DNA of 64,000 bases. Source: an uncultured Acidobacteriia bacterium (GTDB taxonomy: Bacteria; Acidobacteriota; Terriglobia; Bryobacterales; Bryobacteraceae). Numbering within the stretch: position 1 is the first letter of the stretch; each line of letters starts with the position of its first letter. The DNA lies in contig CAIYVZ010000150.1 of NCBI GenBank assembly GCA_903929755.1, positions 1 to 64,000 of the forward strand. The letters run 5' to 3'. This document shows positions 10,665 through 18,871 of the stretch, in pieces. The position numbers were made by a program, and so were the translations under genes. The notes below the pieces were generated by a model, which saw only the letters and a list, made by a program, of their open reading frames with translations, did no database searches and had not been told where the DNA came from.

Positions 10665-11672
10665 CTAATCAACCAGATAGCGCCGGCCCTTCCACTCAAC
10701 ACCTCGGGGGGCTCGCGCCTCGCGCCACGACGCGACCGCCGCACACAAAACAAACACCATTGCCAACGGATGCAATAACGCGCTCCAGAGTGGCTGCCGG
10801 AAGCGAAACGCGAACCCCAACCGGAGAAGAACCAGAGCCACCAGCCACGGCCAGCACGGCATCAGGGAACAAACCGCAGCCAGCACCAGAAACCCACCAA
10901 ACATCACGCCGTCCGGAAACGCCACATAGAGGTGGCGCCGCAGGACCGCCCAAAGCCCCCCAAACTCCACTCGCCCGCCGTCCTTCACCACCCCCGCGCC
11001 GTCAAAGCAAGCCGCCCGCTCCCCGCGCCGCAGCCACATCCGCTTCAAGGCCAGATCCGCTCCAATCTCGCTCCTCACCGCCGCATGACCGCCCACCAGC
11101 CCATAAGTAGCCCGGTGGACCAACGTACAGCTACCCTGCACCAGAAAGTCCGGCGCGAACCCCGCTGCCACGAACTGCAGCGCCGGAAGCACCACCCTCT
11201 GCGCCAAGGTCGGACGCTCCACCTCCGCCAAACACGTCAGCCACGTCAGCTTGCCCCTCGTGGCCTCCGCCACCAGCCGCTCCAGACCCTGCGAAGAAAT
11301 CCGCGCCCCCGCATCCAGAAACAGAACCCATTCCGACTTCGCCGCATCGGCTAACTTCTGACACGCCCATGCTTTACCAATCCAACCCTCCGGCACAGCC
11401 TCACCCTCAATCAGCCGAATCCGGGGATACCGCGCCATCGCCGAATTCACCACATTCGCCGTCCCGTCCTCCGATGAATCGTCATAAACCAAAATCTCCC
11501 CCGCACTCGTAAACACCGCGCTCAGCAAACAAGCCGGCAAAGTGAATTCTTCGTTTCGGGCCGGAATCAGGATCGACACACTGCCCGACACCGTCTCCCG
11601 TCCAACACGGCGCACCCGAAACAGGTTCACCAGCACAACCCCGACGAAAACGAAACATAGCGCCCAGAGCAT
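10665..11672 (-). CDS. Family 2 glycosyltransferase, membrane associated (HpnB/CrtQ-like)
   Basis: About 335 residues from ATG 11672, preceded by GGGGAG at short spacing; an in-frame TTG at 11699 is the alternative start. An N-terminal membrane helix (ALCFVFVGVVLVNLF) leads to a GT-A domain with SILIPARNEE, LVYDDSSEDGT and FLDAGARIS (the position of the usual D-x-D motif), then QxxxW-like regions and two C-terminal hydrophobic segments. The tail WKGRRYLVD is typical of the HpnB/carotenoid glycosyltransferase type, which act on isoprenoid-type lipids. The acceptor here is not shown by context; it faces the STAS gene divergently. Confidence 0.75.
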   Translation of the reverse strand: MLWALCFVFVGVVLVNLFRVRRVGRETVSGSVSILIPARNEEFTLPACLLSAVFTSAGEILVYDDSSEDGTANVVNSAMARYPRIRLIEGEAVPEGWIGKAWACQKLADAAKSEWVLFLDAGARISSQGLERLVAEATRGKLTWLTCLAEVERPTLAQRVVLPALQFVAAGFAPDFLVQGSCTLVHRATYGLVGGHAAVRSEIGADLALKRMWLRRGERAACFDGAGVVKDGGRVEFGGLWAVLRRHLYVAFPDGVMFGGFLVLAAVCSLMPCWPWLVALVLLRLGFAFRFRQPLWSALLHPLAMVFVLCAAVASWREARAPRGVEWKGRRYLVD

Positions 11673-11722
11673 CAACTCCCCACAATACCCCCGCCTCAAG
11701 GCGCTAAACTGTTTCCACTGGC

Positions 11723-12127
11723 ATGCGGCTCGAAATCCATCACCGGGAACGCGAAGGAATCGTCCTCCTCGACCTGAAAGGCAGACTCACCGCCGGCGAA
11801 GAGGTCGGAGCTTTCCGCACCGCCGTAGAGAAGGTCACGCTTGTCCAGCCCACCCGGCTTATCCTCAACCTCCAGCTAACTGACTTCATCGACAGTACCG
11901 GCCTCGGCGGTATGGTCATGTTCGCCACCAGAATCACCAAAGCCGGCGGCGCCATGAAGCTGACCCACCTCAACAGGCGCAACCTCGAACTCATCGTCCT
12001 CACCAAGCTCGACACCATCTTCCAGGTTTTCGACGATGAAACCGACGCCGTCAACAGCTTTTTCCCCGGCCGCGAAATCCGTAAATTCGACATCCTGTCC
12101 TTCGTGAGAAATCTGCAGGATGATTAG
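11723..12127 (+). CDS. STAS-domain anti-sigma factor antagonist
   Basis: 134 residues, a complete STAS fold of the RsbV/SpoIIAA type. Such proteins release a sigma factor by binding its anti-sigma factor and are switched off by phosphorylation of one Ser. The motif FIDSTGLGG (around residue 57) contains the expected phosphoacceptor Ser in a D-S-T-G-L-G context. The C-terminal extension (...REIRKFDILSFVRNLQDD) is longer than in minimal RsbV. The stop overlaps the next gene start by 8 bases, indicating translational coupling. No kinase or sigma factor gene is nearby. Confidence 0.85.
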   Translation: MRLEIHHREREGIVLLDLKGRLTAGEEVGAFRTAVEKVTLVQPTRLILNLQLTDFIDSTGLGGMVMFATRITKAGGAMKLTHLNRRNLELIVLTKLDTIFQVFDDETDAVNSFFPGREIRKFDILSFVRNLQDD

Positions 12128-12581
12128 CCACGCGCCTGAGGTCGAACTCAGAGATCTCGCCAGTAACCCCTGGCAGCTCTCCAGCACCCTCCGCGCTGGC
12201 CCCGTCCTCCTCGCGTTCTTCAAATCCTCCTGCCCCACCTGCTGCTTCACCCTCCCCTACCTGCAACGCCTGGCCGACCGCAAACACCCCGGTGCCCCTG
12301 CCATCCTCGCCGTCTCCCAGGATGACCCGGCCACAACTGCAAGATGTCTGCAACACTTTGGCATCGAACTCCCCGTCGCTTTCGACAAAGCCTGGGCCTT
12401 CCCCGCCAGCGACGCCTTCCAGGTCCGCACCGTCCCCTCGCTCTTCCTCATCGAACCCGACTCCACCATCTCCCTCGCCTCCGAAGGTTTCGCTAAAGCC
12501 GACCTCGAAACCCTCGGTGCCCGCTTCGGTGGCTCCCCCTTCCAGCCCGGCGAACAAGTCCCCGAATTCCGCCCCGGCTGA
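12120..12581 (+). CDS. TlpA/AhpC-like thioredoxin-fold protein, cytoplasmic
   Basis: 153 residues. Thioredoxin-like fold with FFKSSCPTCCFTLPYL, so the redox pair is CPTC followed directly by another Cys, and the cis-Pro loop TVPSLFLI. No signal peptide is visible, unlike most TlpA proteins, so it probably acts in the cytoplasm as a disulfide reductase or peroxiredoxin-like protein. It overlaps the STAS gene upstream, which suggests that both serve a stress response; that link is inference. Confidence 0.75.
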   Translation: MISHAPEVELRDLASNPWQLSSTLRAGPVLLAFFKSSCPTCCFTLPYLQRLADRKHPGAPAILAVSQDDPATTARCLQHFGIELPVAFDKAWAFPASDAFQVRTVPSLFLIEPDSTISLASEGFAKADLETLGARFGGSPFQPGEQVPEFRPG

Positions 12582-12648
12582 AGCTCCAAAAACTAACTCC
12601 GGTCGGAGTTCAGGCAGTGGAAGGAAGGCGTTCGCTAAGATAGAACGG

Positions 12649-13149
12649 ATGGCGAATATCGGAGAAGTATTCGGCGCGGCTTCCGCAGTCGTCAAGGGCA
12701 TGGGCATCACCTTCAAGGAGATGATGCAGCCTACGGTGACCGAGAATTATCCGGACGAACCCCCGAAGTTACAGGAACGTTTCCGCGGCGTGCATGAACT
12801 GCAGCGCGACGAGAACGGTCTCGAAAAATGTGTAGCCTGCTTCCTTTGCGCAGCCGCCTGCCCCTCGAACTGTATCTATATTGAAGCGGCTGAAAATACC
12901 GACACCGTCCGCATCAGCGGCGGCGAACGGTACGCGAAGGTCTACAACATCGACTACAACCGCTGCATCTTCTGCGGTTTCTGCGTCGAAGCCTGCCCCA
13001 CCGATGCCATTACCCACGGCCACGGCTTCGAAGTCGCCAGCTACAACACCGCCACGCTCATCAAGCGTAAAGAGGATATGCTCGTTCAGATCCCCCTCGG
13101 CGCCCGGCCTCCCGTAATCGCGGAAACAGCCGAAGCCGGCGCGCACTAA
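12649..13149 (+). CDS. nuoI: NADH-quinone oxidoreductase subunit I
   Basis: 166 residues from ATG 12649 (MANIGEVFGAAS...). NuoI carries clusters N6a and N6b in the hydrophilic arm of complex I. Two ferredoxin motifs are intact: CVACFLCAAACPSNC and CIFCGFCVEACPTDA. An amphipathic N-terminal segment (VVKGMGITFKEMMQP) is typical. No other nuo gene is adjacent, so this is a stand-alone copy: either the operon is split in this genome or it is a second copy. The frame is open further upstream, but that part overlaps the preceding gene in another frame and is not coding. Confidence 0.9.
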   Translation: MANIGEVFGAASAVVKGMGITFKEMMQPTVTENYPDEPPKLQERFRGVHELQRDENGLEKCVACFLCAAACPSNCIYIEAAENTDTVRISGGERYAKVYNIDYNRCIFCGFCVEACPTDAITHGHGFEVASYNTATLIKRKEDMLVQIPLGARPPVIAETAEAGAH

Positions 13150-13199
13150 GCTTCATCTCATGAAGCAGCGGCACAGGCCGCCTCCAGTTTAAGACCGGC

Positions 13200-13838
13200 A
13201 TGTTCAAGACGATCAGGGAACAGCTCGACACGATCTTCCGGGAAGACCCGGCAGCCAGAAGTGCGCTGGAGATCTTCCTCTGTTACCCCGGCTTCCACGC
13301 CATTCTTATCCACCGGTTCTCGCACCTTCTGTACAAGGCCGGCATCCCCATCCTGCCCCGCTTCATCTCGCAGATCGCCCGCTTCCTCACCGGCATTGAA
13401 ATCCACCCCGGAGCCACCATCGGTCGCCGCTTCTTCATCGATCACGGCATGGGCGTCGTGATCGGCGAAACCACCGAAATCGGCGACGATGTCCTCGTCT
13501 ACCAGAACGTCACCCTCGGCGGCACCGGCAACGAACAAGGCAAACGCCACCCCACCCTCGGCAACAACGTGGTCGTCGGCACCGGCGCCAAAGTCCTCGG
13601 CAGCATCCGCATCGGCAACAACGTAAAAATCGGCGCGGGCTCCGTCGTTGTCCACCCCGTGCCGGACAACTCCACCGTGGTCGGTATCCCCGGTCGCGTC
13701 GTCCGCTTCCGCGCCCCCGAAGGCGTTCTCGACCACGGCATGCTCCCCGACCCCGAAGGCCAGGAAATCGAAGACCTCAAGCAGCGCGTCCACCAGCTCG
13801 AAGAGCAGGTCAAAGCCTTCCTGCAAGTCCCCAAATGA
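13200..13838 (+). CDS. cysE: Serine O-acetyltransferase
   Basis: 212 residues. It makes O-acetylserine from serine and acetyl-CoA, the first step of cysteine synthesis. A helical N-terminal part ([30 protein letters not shown]) is followed by a left-handed beta helix of hexapeptide repeats with [19 protein letters not shown] and NVTLGGTG, which include the catalytic His and the acetyl-CoA site. After the helix there is a short coiled-coil-like tail ([16 protein letters not shown]). The stop overlaps the next ATG by four bases (ATGA). Confidence 0.95.
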   Translation: MFKTIREQLDTIFREDPAARSALEIFLCYPGFHAILIHRFSHLLYKAGIPILPRFISQIARFLTGIEIHPGATIGRRFFIDHGMGVVIGETTEIGDDVLVYQNVTLGGTGNEQGKRHPTLGNNVVVGTGAKVLGSIRIGNNVKIGAGSVVVHPVPDNSTVVGIPGRVVRFRAPEGVLDHGMLPDPEGQEIEDLKQRVHQLEEQVKAFLQVPK

Positions 13839-14626
13839 ACATCCACCTCGTCGATGGAACTTACGAACTGTTCCGCCACTACTTCGCCGTCCCCTCTTCC
13901 AGGAACGACGGAGGCCAGGAAATCGGCGCCGTAAAAGGCGTTCTCGCCTCCGTCCGTGCGCTGATCCGGAGCGGAGCTACCCACGTCGGCGTCGCCACGG
14001 ACCACGTCGTGGAATCTTTCCGAAACGATCTTTACCCCGGCTACAAGACCAGCGAAGGCATCCCCGAGCCCTTGCACTCGCAATTTCCGCTTCTCGAAAA
14101 CGCCCTCCGCGCCATGGGCGTCACCGTCTGGGCCATGGTGGAATACGAAGCCGACGACGCCCTCGCGTCCGCCGCCCGCCAGGCCGCCCTGGACCCGCGC
14201 GTCGACCGCGTCTACATCTGCACGCCGGATAAGGATCTCGCCCAGTGCGTCGTCGGCGACCGCATCGTCCAGTTCGACCGTCGCCGCGAAATCGTCCGCG
14301 ATGAAGCCGGAGTCGTCGAGAAGTGGGGCGTGAAGCCTGCGTCGATTCCGGATTACCTGGGCGTGGTCGGCGACTCAGCCGACGGCTTCCCCGGCCTCCC
14401 CGGCTGGGGCCCCAAAGCCGCCGCCCTCACCCTCTCCAGATACGGCCACCTCGAAAACATCCCGAAGGACCCGGCGGAATGGGACCCGGCGATACGAGGA
14501 GCCAAACGCCTGGCCGGAGTCTTATCCGAACGTTGGGACGAAGCGCTGCTCTACCGGAAACTGGCCACTTTGGTAACGGATGTCGCCGTGTTCGACTCGG
14601 TTGAAGATCTCGAATTCAAGCGGTAG
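13835..14626 (+). CDS. Stand-alone 5'-3' exonuclease / flap endonuclease (Pol I N-domain type)
   Basis: 263 residues, matching only the N-terminal nuclease domain of DNA polymerase I. Acidic metal-binding positions are visible in [21 protein letters not shown] and [10 protein letters not shown], followed by the helix-hairpin-helix segment [20 protein letters not shown]. Such proteins remove RNA primers or flaps. It is translationally coupled to cysE; the functional link is not obvious. The family identity is clear, but whether the genome also has a full-length polA is unknown here. Confidence 0.9.
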   Translation: MNIHLVDGTYELFRHYFAVPSSRNDGGQEIGAVKGVLASVRALIRSGATHVGVATDHVVESFRNDLYPGYKTSEGIPEPLHSQFPLLENALRAMGVTVWAMVEYEADDALASAARQAALDPRVDRVYICTPDKDLAQCVVGDRIVQFDRRREIVRDEAGVVEKWGVKPASIPDYLGVVGDSADGFPGLPGWGPKAAALTLSRYGHLENIPKDPAEWDPAIRGAKRLAGVLSERWDEALLYRKLATLVTDVAVFDSVEDLEFKR

Positions 14627-14651
14627 CGTCTTGTTATGCGAAAATGGCCGC

Positions 14652-14861
14652 ATGGAAAACTTCGCCATCGTGATTCATCAGGAACCGGAGGGAGGTTTCT
14701 GGGCGGAAGTTCCCGCCTTGCCTGGCTGCTATTCGCAGGGCGAAACCATCGATGAGTTGAAGGCCAACGTTCGGGAAGCCATTGAGGGTGTCCTGGAAGT
14801 GCTGGGGACACAGGGGAAGCAGCCGGAACGAAATATTCAAATACTTGAAGTGGCTGTGTGA
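14652..14861 (+). CDS. hicB: HicB-type antitoxin
   Basis: 69 residues from ATG 14652 (MENFAIVIHQEPEGGFWAEV). The sequence is a compact HicB partial RNase H-like fold, with the typical PALPGCYSQGETIDELKANV segment. It lacks an added C-terminal DNA-binding domain, so autoregulation may rely on a partner or not occur. Its TGA overlaps the GTG start of the hicA gene (GTGA), so the pair is translationally coupled with the antitoxin first. Confidence 0.9.
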   Translation: MENFAIVIHQEPEGGFWAEVPALPGCYSQGETIDELKANVREAIEGVLEVLGTQGKQPERNIQILEVAV

Positions 14862-15055
14862 AACCCGTCGCGGGTCAGGCGCTTTGCCGTCTTTTGGAAG
14901 CGAATGGCTGGCGGTTGGTCAGAATCAAGGGGAGCCATCACATTTTCGCCAAGCCGGGTGAGCGAAAAATCATCACGGTCCCGGTTCACAGTAACGAAAC
15001 GCTCAAACCCGGGCTGGCTCGCAGTATCTCGCGAGATACCGGTATCGAGTGGTAG
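14858..15055 (+). CDS. hicA: HicA-type mRNA interferase toxin
   Basis: 65 residues, GTG start overlapping hicB. HicA toxins have a double-stranded RNA-binding fold and cut mRNA; the catalytic His is in the GSHHIF motif seen here (RIKGSHHIFAKPGERK). The C-terminal part (VHSNETLKPGLARSISRDTGI) matches the family, and length is normal. The module looks intact and opens the accessory patch. Confidence 0.92.
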   Translation: MKPVAGQALCRLLEANGWRLVRIKGSHHIFAKPGERKIITVPVHSNETLKPGLARSISRDTGIEW

Positions 15056-15305
15056 GCGCCCCGGATCTCATAATTCAAACTGAACGGTGGTGTCGCGACC
15101 AACGAATTGAAGTGTCAGGCTTCGAGTCTTCCGTAGCGCAAGAGTACTTGCCGACTTTCTGAAGAGTGACATCCCAGAACTCTACGAGGGACTTCGACTT
15201 GGCCTGAAGACGGACAGTACGTCCCGGTAGGCCGTATCTTTTGAGTATGACGTCGCAGGTACAGGCGACGGATGTTGTCGCCGAGGTCGATTAGGGGACT
15301 GGCGC
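15056..15305. other. Gap after hicA without a recognisable gene
   Basis: No reading frame with a start, ribosome site and protein-like composition is seen. The DNA is less GC-biased than its surroundings and contains several stops in all frames, in keeping with decayed accessory sequence. Confidence 0.4.
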
Positions 15306-15668
15306 TTGTTTATCGGTGCCGATCCTCGATATTTTCAGACTTCGAACGTCTGGCAGGATTTCTTCGCCCAGGTCGAACAGGTCCTGCAGGAGGGAGCCGG
15401 CAACGAAGACCAAACCAACGCCCTCATCGCGCGCCAGCACTTCCCCATTTACGGCTACAACAAGCTGGCCCAGAACATCATCACCATGCAGTACACGGGC
15501 GAATTGGCGCGGGACGTCAATTCCAGCGCTTCCCTCGCCCAGGCCCACAACATCAGCCCCAATGCTTACGTGCAGGGCCTGGTCTGGCCCGCCGCCGACA
15601 CCAAGCAACCCGGCTCCGGCTCCTGGGCCTACCCGCCCATCGGAGTCCTCAATGGCCCGCTTGCCTGA
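15306..15668 (+). pseudogene. Fragment of an unrecognised protein gene
   Basis: The frame reads like genuine protein (PRYFQTSNVWQDFFAQVEQV, HFPIYGYNKLAQNIITMQYT, SWAYPPIGVLNGPLA) with few rare residues, but it opens with only a weak TTG and is closed by an in-frame stop shortly before it. No signal peptide or known motif is visible. I read it as the 3' remnant of a larger gene in the accessory patch; an intact small protein of about 120 residues is possible. Confidence 0.35.
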
Positions 15669-15839
15669 CGCTCAATCCCAAAATCCACCGCCGTGGAAAC
15701 CAACATGCACAACATGGAAAACTATGATGATGTGGTCTTTGTCGGGACCGTCATGACCCCTGCCCTTCGCGGCGACTGCCTCCGTGGCCCCGGTGGGACC
15801 AACCTTCCCTGGCTCGGCGAAGCCCTCCCCCCCTGTTCG

Positions 15840-15866
15840 ATGCCGTGGTGTCCGGCATGGGTTTTT
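15840..15866 (+). terminator. Weak rho-independent terminator upstream of the DUF433 gene
   Basis: A 6-bp stem (ATGCCG/CGGCAT) with a 7-base loop is followed by GGG and five T. It would end transcription coming from the remnant upstream and isolate the DUF433/DUF5615 pair. Confidence 0.35.
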
Positions 15867-15895
15867 GCGATAATCGGGCTGGAGAGCAGAATCAA

Positions 15896-16120
15896 ATGCT
15901 GGATTGGTCAGGCTGTTCCGCCGCTGAAAGCACCCCTCTGAAACTCGGGGGAGAATGGGGCTTCCGTCACTCGCGCGTTCAGGTCGCCTCACTATTTGCA
16001 AATCTGGAAGGTGGTGCAACGGTCGATGAATACCTGGAGTGGTTTCCTGGAATCCAGCGCACCCAGGTCAATGAAGTTTTGGAGTATGCAGCAAATAGTC
16101 TGCGGACTACGGTCGCCTGA
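15896..16120 (+). CDS. DUF433 antitoxin
   Basis: 74 residues from ATG 15896, with GGAGA about nine bases upstream. The start MLDWSGC and the body (FRHSRVQVASLFANLEGGATVDEYLEWFPGIQ, then VNEVLEYAANSL) are the standard DUF433 pattern: a beta-strand 'G-TR' segment followed by a small helical domain. DUF433 proteins are antitoxins paired with DUF5615 PIN-like toxins, as found directly downstream here. Position 'RHSRV' replaces the more usual 'RGTR'. Confidence 0.85.
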   Translation: MLDWSGCSAAESTPLKLGGEWGFRHSRVQVASLFANLEGGATVDEYLEWFPGIQRTQVNEVLEYAANSLRTTVA

Positions 16121-16477
16121 TCCGGGTCGCATGGAAAGCGGATTCTCCTCGACCACAATGTACCCGCGCCCCTCGTCTATTCCCTGCGTCCAAACCACGT
16201 TGTTGAGACCGCGTTGGACCGGGGATGGGAAGAGTACACGAACGGAGATCTAATCGAGGCAGCAGAGGCGGCAGGCTTCGAGCTGCGCATCACAACCGAC
16301 CGGGGGATCCGATACCAACAAAACCTGAGCAAACGAAAGATCGCATTACTCCTGCTGAGTACTAACGACTGGACGCGGATCCGCCGCGTAAAGCACCTGA
16401 TTGCCGAAGCCGTCGATGCGATGGGCGTCTCAGTGTTTCAGGAGTTTGCAGTGCCGCGCAGTCAGACCACGGGTTGA
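16121..16477 (+). pseudogene. DUF5615 PIN-like toxin without a usable start codon
   Basis: From 16139 the frame reads RILLDHNVPAPLVYSL, then LDRGWEEYTNGDLIEAAEAA, ITTDRGIRYQQNLSKRK and VLSTNDW-like residues, the full DUF5615 fold with its leading Asp, homologous to PIN-type RNases. The frame is the same as that of the DUF433 gene and is separated from it only by the TGA at 16118-16120; no ATG, GTG or TTG occurs in frame between that stop and the conserved start. An ATG at 16131 is out of frame; removing two bases after it would restore the canonical M-K-R-I-L-L-D opening. Either a small indel has silenced the toxin, or it is made by readthrough or a non-standard start. Confidence 0.7.
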
Positions 16478-16485
16478 GACTCGGC

Positions 16486-16655
16486 CCACGCCACCGGCTC
16501 CTCCCACCCCAACACCCCGGCAGATGCGCCCCATTCACCCAACAGCCGTTCGGACGCAACTTAATAATCACGTTCGTCGCGCCCGCATCCCGCAAGCCTC
16601 CGCGCTGCCAGCTCCGGCTCCGCATGCCCCGTCAGCATCCGCCGAAGCATCCCGC
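16486..16655 (-). pseudogene. Decayed partial copy of the PfkB-type kinase gene
   Basis: This stretch is a shortened copy of the kinase gene at 17942-18868, in the same orientation. 16486-16524 matches about 17980-18020 (the 3' end), then the match jumps to 18170-18296, then to about 18669-18686. The encoded piece SLRDAGATNVIIKL/PNGCWVNG survives, with substitutions. Both internal deletions fall at short identical words (CCCCGGC and TCCGC) present at both joined points in the intact gene, which suggests deletion by slippage or microhomology. Confidence 0.75.
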
Positions 16656-16753
16656 CCGTGTCGATATGTTCTGTGCGATTGCCCACCGTGTTAATTCGAA
16701 ATGATGGAAACTTTTATAGTAGAATGCTCGTTGAAATTGAAAGGCTCGATTAA

Positions 16754-17710
16754 ATGCACCGACAGTGTCTGTTTGCTCTCGTTGGTTTGTCACTTCTGAA
16801 CGACGTCCGCGCCGCAACGTTGGCTCCTGTCCCAGGTGGCTTTCAGTTTGAATCGATAAGCGGACGGCCACTGCCCGTATGGAGCGGCGGAGCATTGCTT
16901 TCGACAGATTCATTTTCCTCTCCCGCTCCCGTGATCAGTGTTTTCAACGAACAGGGGATGCTGGCCAGAACGGTAATTGTTTCTATCCCTGACGCTAACG
17001 TGACAGCAGTTCGGTGCGTGGCGAGAGGGTCGGATGGGACGGTTATCGGCGGCGGGTGGACGTCAGCATCTGACGGGCGCACCGCCTCGATTCTTGTTAT
17101 CGCCGCGCCCAACCGCGCGACAACCGTAATTCGAACTGATCCGTTCGCCGCCAATCAGCTGGCAGTGGCACCAGACGGGACCATTTGGGCACAGGGCTTT
17201 ATTGGGCGCAACCCGGACAAGATTGTGGACCCCGATCCCGCTCACGGCGTCATCCGACACTTTGATAGCTCGGGCAAAATGATAGGTTCGTTCATCCCGG
17301 AAGCGACGCTGAATAACCGCCTGCGCGAAATGAAAGAGCACTTGTCGGTGACGTCGAACAAAGTGGGTTGGGTTTCCTGGGTGGAGGGAGCGGATATGGC
17401 TACGGCCGGAACCTACGTCGAGATCCTGCCTGACCAGTCCGTTCATGAATACCCGCTTCCCGTGATGGGGACGATTCGTGGCTTCGCGATCACGGCGACA
17501 GGCCTGCCGGTGGCTGGGGTTACGACGGCCTGGGGGAGACCCGGAAGTCCCGAGCAGTCAGGCCTGATGGCGTTTGATCGTCTTCGGGGTGCGTGGGTAG
17601 CTCTGGACAATCAGTCTTTAGCCGGAAAGAGTTTTCTGGGTGGCACAGGCGAAACACTTGCGATATGGGATCTCAAGACGAAGTTGACTGGCCTGTTTAC
17701 CCCTCGTTGA
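16754..17710 (+). CDS. Exported protein of unknown function, beta-propeller-like
   Basis: 318 residues. A signal peptide (MHRQCLFALVGLSLLNDVRAA) is followed by a beta-rich body with repeated short strands such as GSDGTVIGGGW, VAPDGTIWAQGF and GVIRHFDSSGKMIGSF, reminiscent of SMP-30/Vgb-type propellers, though clear blades cannot be delimited by eye. No catalytic motif is recognised. The promoter region upstream (about 16700-16740) is AT-richer than the surroundings. It lies between the kinase pseudogene and the intact kinase operon, on the opposite strand. Confidence 0.6.
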   Translation: MHRQCLFALVGLSLLNDVRAATLAPVPGGFQFESISGRPLPVWSGGALLSTDSFSSPAPVISVFNEQGMLARTVIVSIPDANVTAVRCVARGSDGTVIGGGWTSASDGRTASILVIAAPNRATTVIRTDPFAANQLAVAPDGTIWAQGFIGRNPDKIVDPDPAHGVIRHFDSSGKMIGSFIPEATLNNRLREMKEHLSVTSNKVGWVSWVEGADMATAGTYVEILPDQSVHEYPLPVMGTIRGFAITATGLPVAGVTTAWGRPGSPEQSGLMAFDRLRGAWVALDNQSLAGKSFLGGTGETLAIWDLKTKLTGLFTPR

Positions 17711-17941
17711 CAGGGAACCGGCAGAGCCGGAGGCTTTCCGATTGCCGGGCCTTCAAAGAGGTATTTCCGCAATCGCCCACCCCGCAAAGCCGGCGATCTC
17801 CCTCGGTGGGCCGACATCTATCGCGGACTCGTTCATTCCGGCAGCCCGGAGGCATCGCTCATCCGAGGGCCAGTTGTCGATTGCTTCTGCGCCAGTGGTC
17901 AGGGGCACGCTGCAGACGACGGAGCGGGCCCGCGACAGTTT
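17711..17941. other. Convergent gap, no gene called
   Basis: This lies between two converging genes. A short minus-strand reading (about 26 codons, ending ...IAGFAGWAIAEIPL) looks protein-like but has no ribosome site; it may be remnant DNA. No terminator hairpin is evident. Confidence 0.35.
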
Positions 17942-18868
17942 TCACGAAGGGAATGCCGAATTCCCCTTGCCTTTTTGGGTCGCCCACGCAACCGTTTCCT
18001 CCCACCCCAAAACCCCGGCCGTCGCCCCCACCTTCTGCACCGCCAAAGCCCCCACCGCATTCGCAAAGCGAGCAGCCTCCACCACATCCAACCCCCGCTG
18101 CAGCCCCGCCACAAAGCCCCCCGAGAAGCAATCCCCCGCCCCCGTAGTATCCACCGCCGCCACTTTATACCCCGGCAAATGCTCGCCATTCACCCAACAG
18201 CCATTCGGACCCAGCTTAATAATCACGTTCGTCGCGCCCGCATCCCGCAAGCTCCGCGCCGCCAGCTCCGGCTCCGCATGCCCCGTCAGCATCCGCGCCT
18301 CATCCTCATTCACCAGCGTGTAATCGGTATACGGCAAGCTCGGCTCCAGCACCGAACGCCACTCCCCTTGCGTATCCCACTGCGTATCCAGCGAAGTCTG
18401 CAAACCCGCATCTTTCGCCTGACGCAGTAATTGCGGGGCAATTCGCCGTAAATGCTGCATCCGATACACCGCCGCCAGGTGAAAATGCGTCGCCGTCGCC
18501 GGAATCTCAAATGGTTGAAACTCTTCCGAAGCCGCCCCCAGCAAGTACAGCAGCGCCCGCTCCCCGTCCGGCCTCACCAGGGATATCGCAATCGACGTGG
18601 CAGCATCCACGTACTGCACCATCTCCAAATCCACGCCAACACTGGCCAGTCGCGCGAAAACCGCCTCCGCAGAAGCATCCCGCCCGGCCAGCGTTACAAA
18701 ACTAACCGGCACTCCCAGCGTGGCAAGCGTGCAGGACGTGGTCCCGCCATTGCCCCCCAGCTGCTGCTCTACCTGTTCAATAACCGTGGTAGCGCCAAAC
18801 CGCACTTCCGTAACCGGTCGCGCCAGAATATCGAAAACCACGTTTCCGCAAACAAGGACCCTGCCCAT
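17942..18868 (-). CDS. PfkB-family carbohydrate kinase
   Basis: 308 residues of the ribokinase/PfkB fold: N-terminal VLVCGNVVFDILARP, the substrate-lid region with QQLGGNGGTTSCTLA, and the C-terminal signature VDTTGAGDCFSGGF with the catalytic Asp of the anion hole. Members phosphorylate sugars or nucleosides; the sequence does not show which. It is the third gene of the aroF operon, starting 3 bases after the preceding stop. A decayed partial copy lies at 16486-16655. An ADP-ribosylglycohydrolase and a permease that might supply ribose-type sugars lie elsewhere in the window but are not linked. Confidence 0.88.
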   Translation of the reverse strand: MGRVLVCGNVVFDILARPVTEVRFGATTVIEQVEQQLGGNGGTTSCTLATLGVPVSFVTLAGRDASAEAVFARLASVGVDLEMVQYVDAATSIAISLVRPDGERALLYLLGAASEEFQPFEIPATATHFHLAAVYRMQHLRRIAPQLLRQAKDAGLQTSLDTQWDTQGEWRSVLEPSLPYTDYTLVNEDEARMLTGHAEPELAARSLRDAGATNVIIKLGPNGCWVNGEHLPGYKVAAVDTTGAGDCFSGGFVAGLQRGLDVVEAARFANAVGALAVQKVGATAGVLGWEETVAWATQKGKGNSAFPS

Positions 18869-18871
18869 AAT

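Noticed and set aside
15693-15941. Short plus-strand frame starting METNMHNMENYDD
   Set aside because: The reading becomes Pro/Cys/Trp-rich after a few residues, overlaps the DUF433 start, and has no ribosome site.
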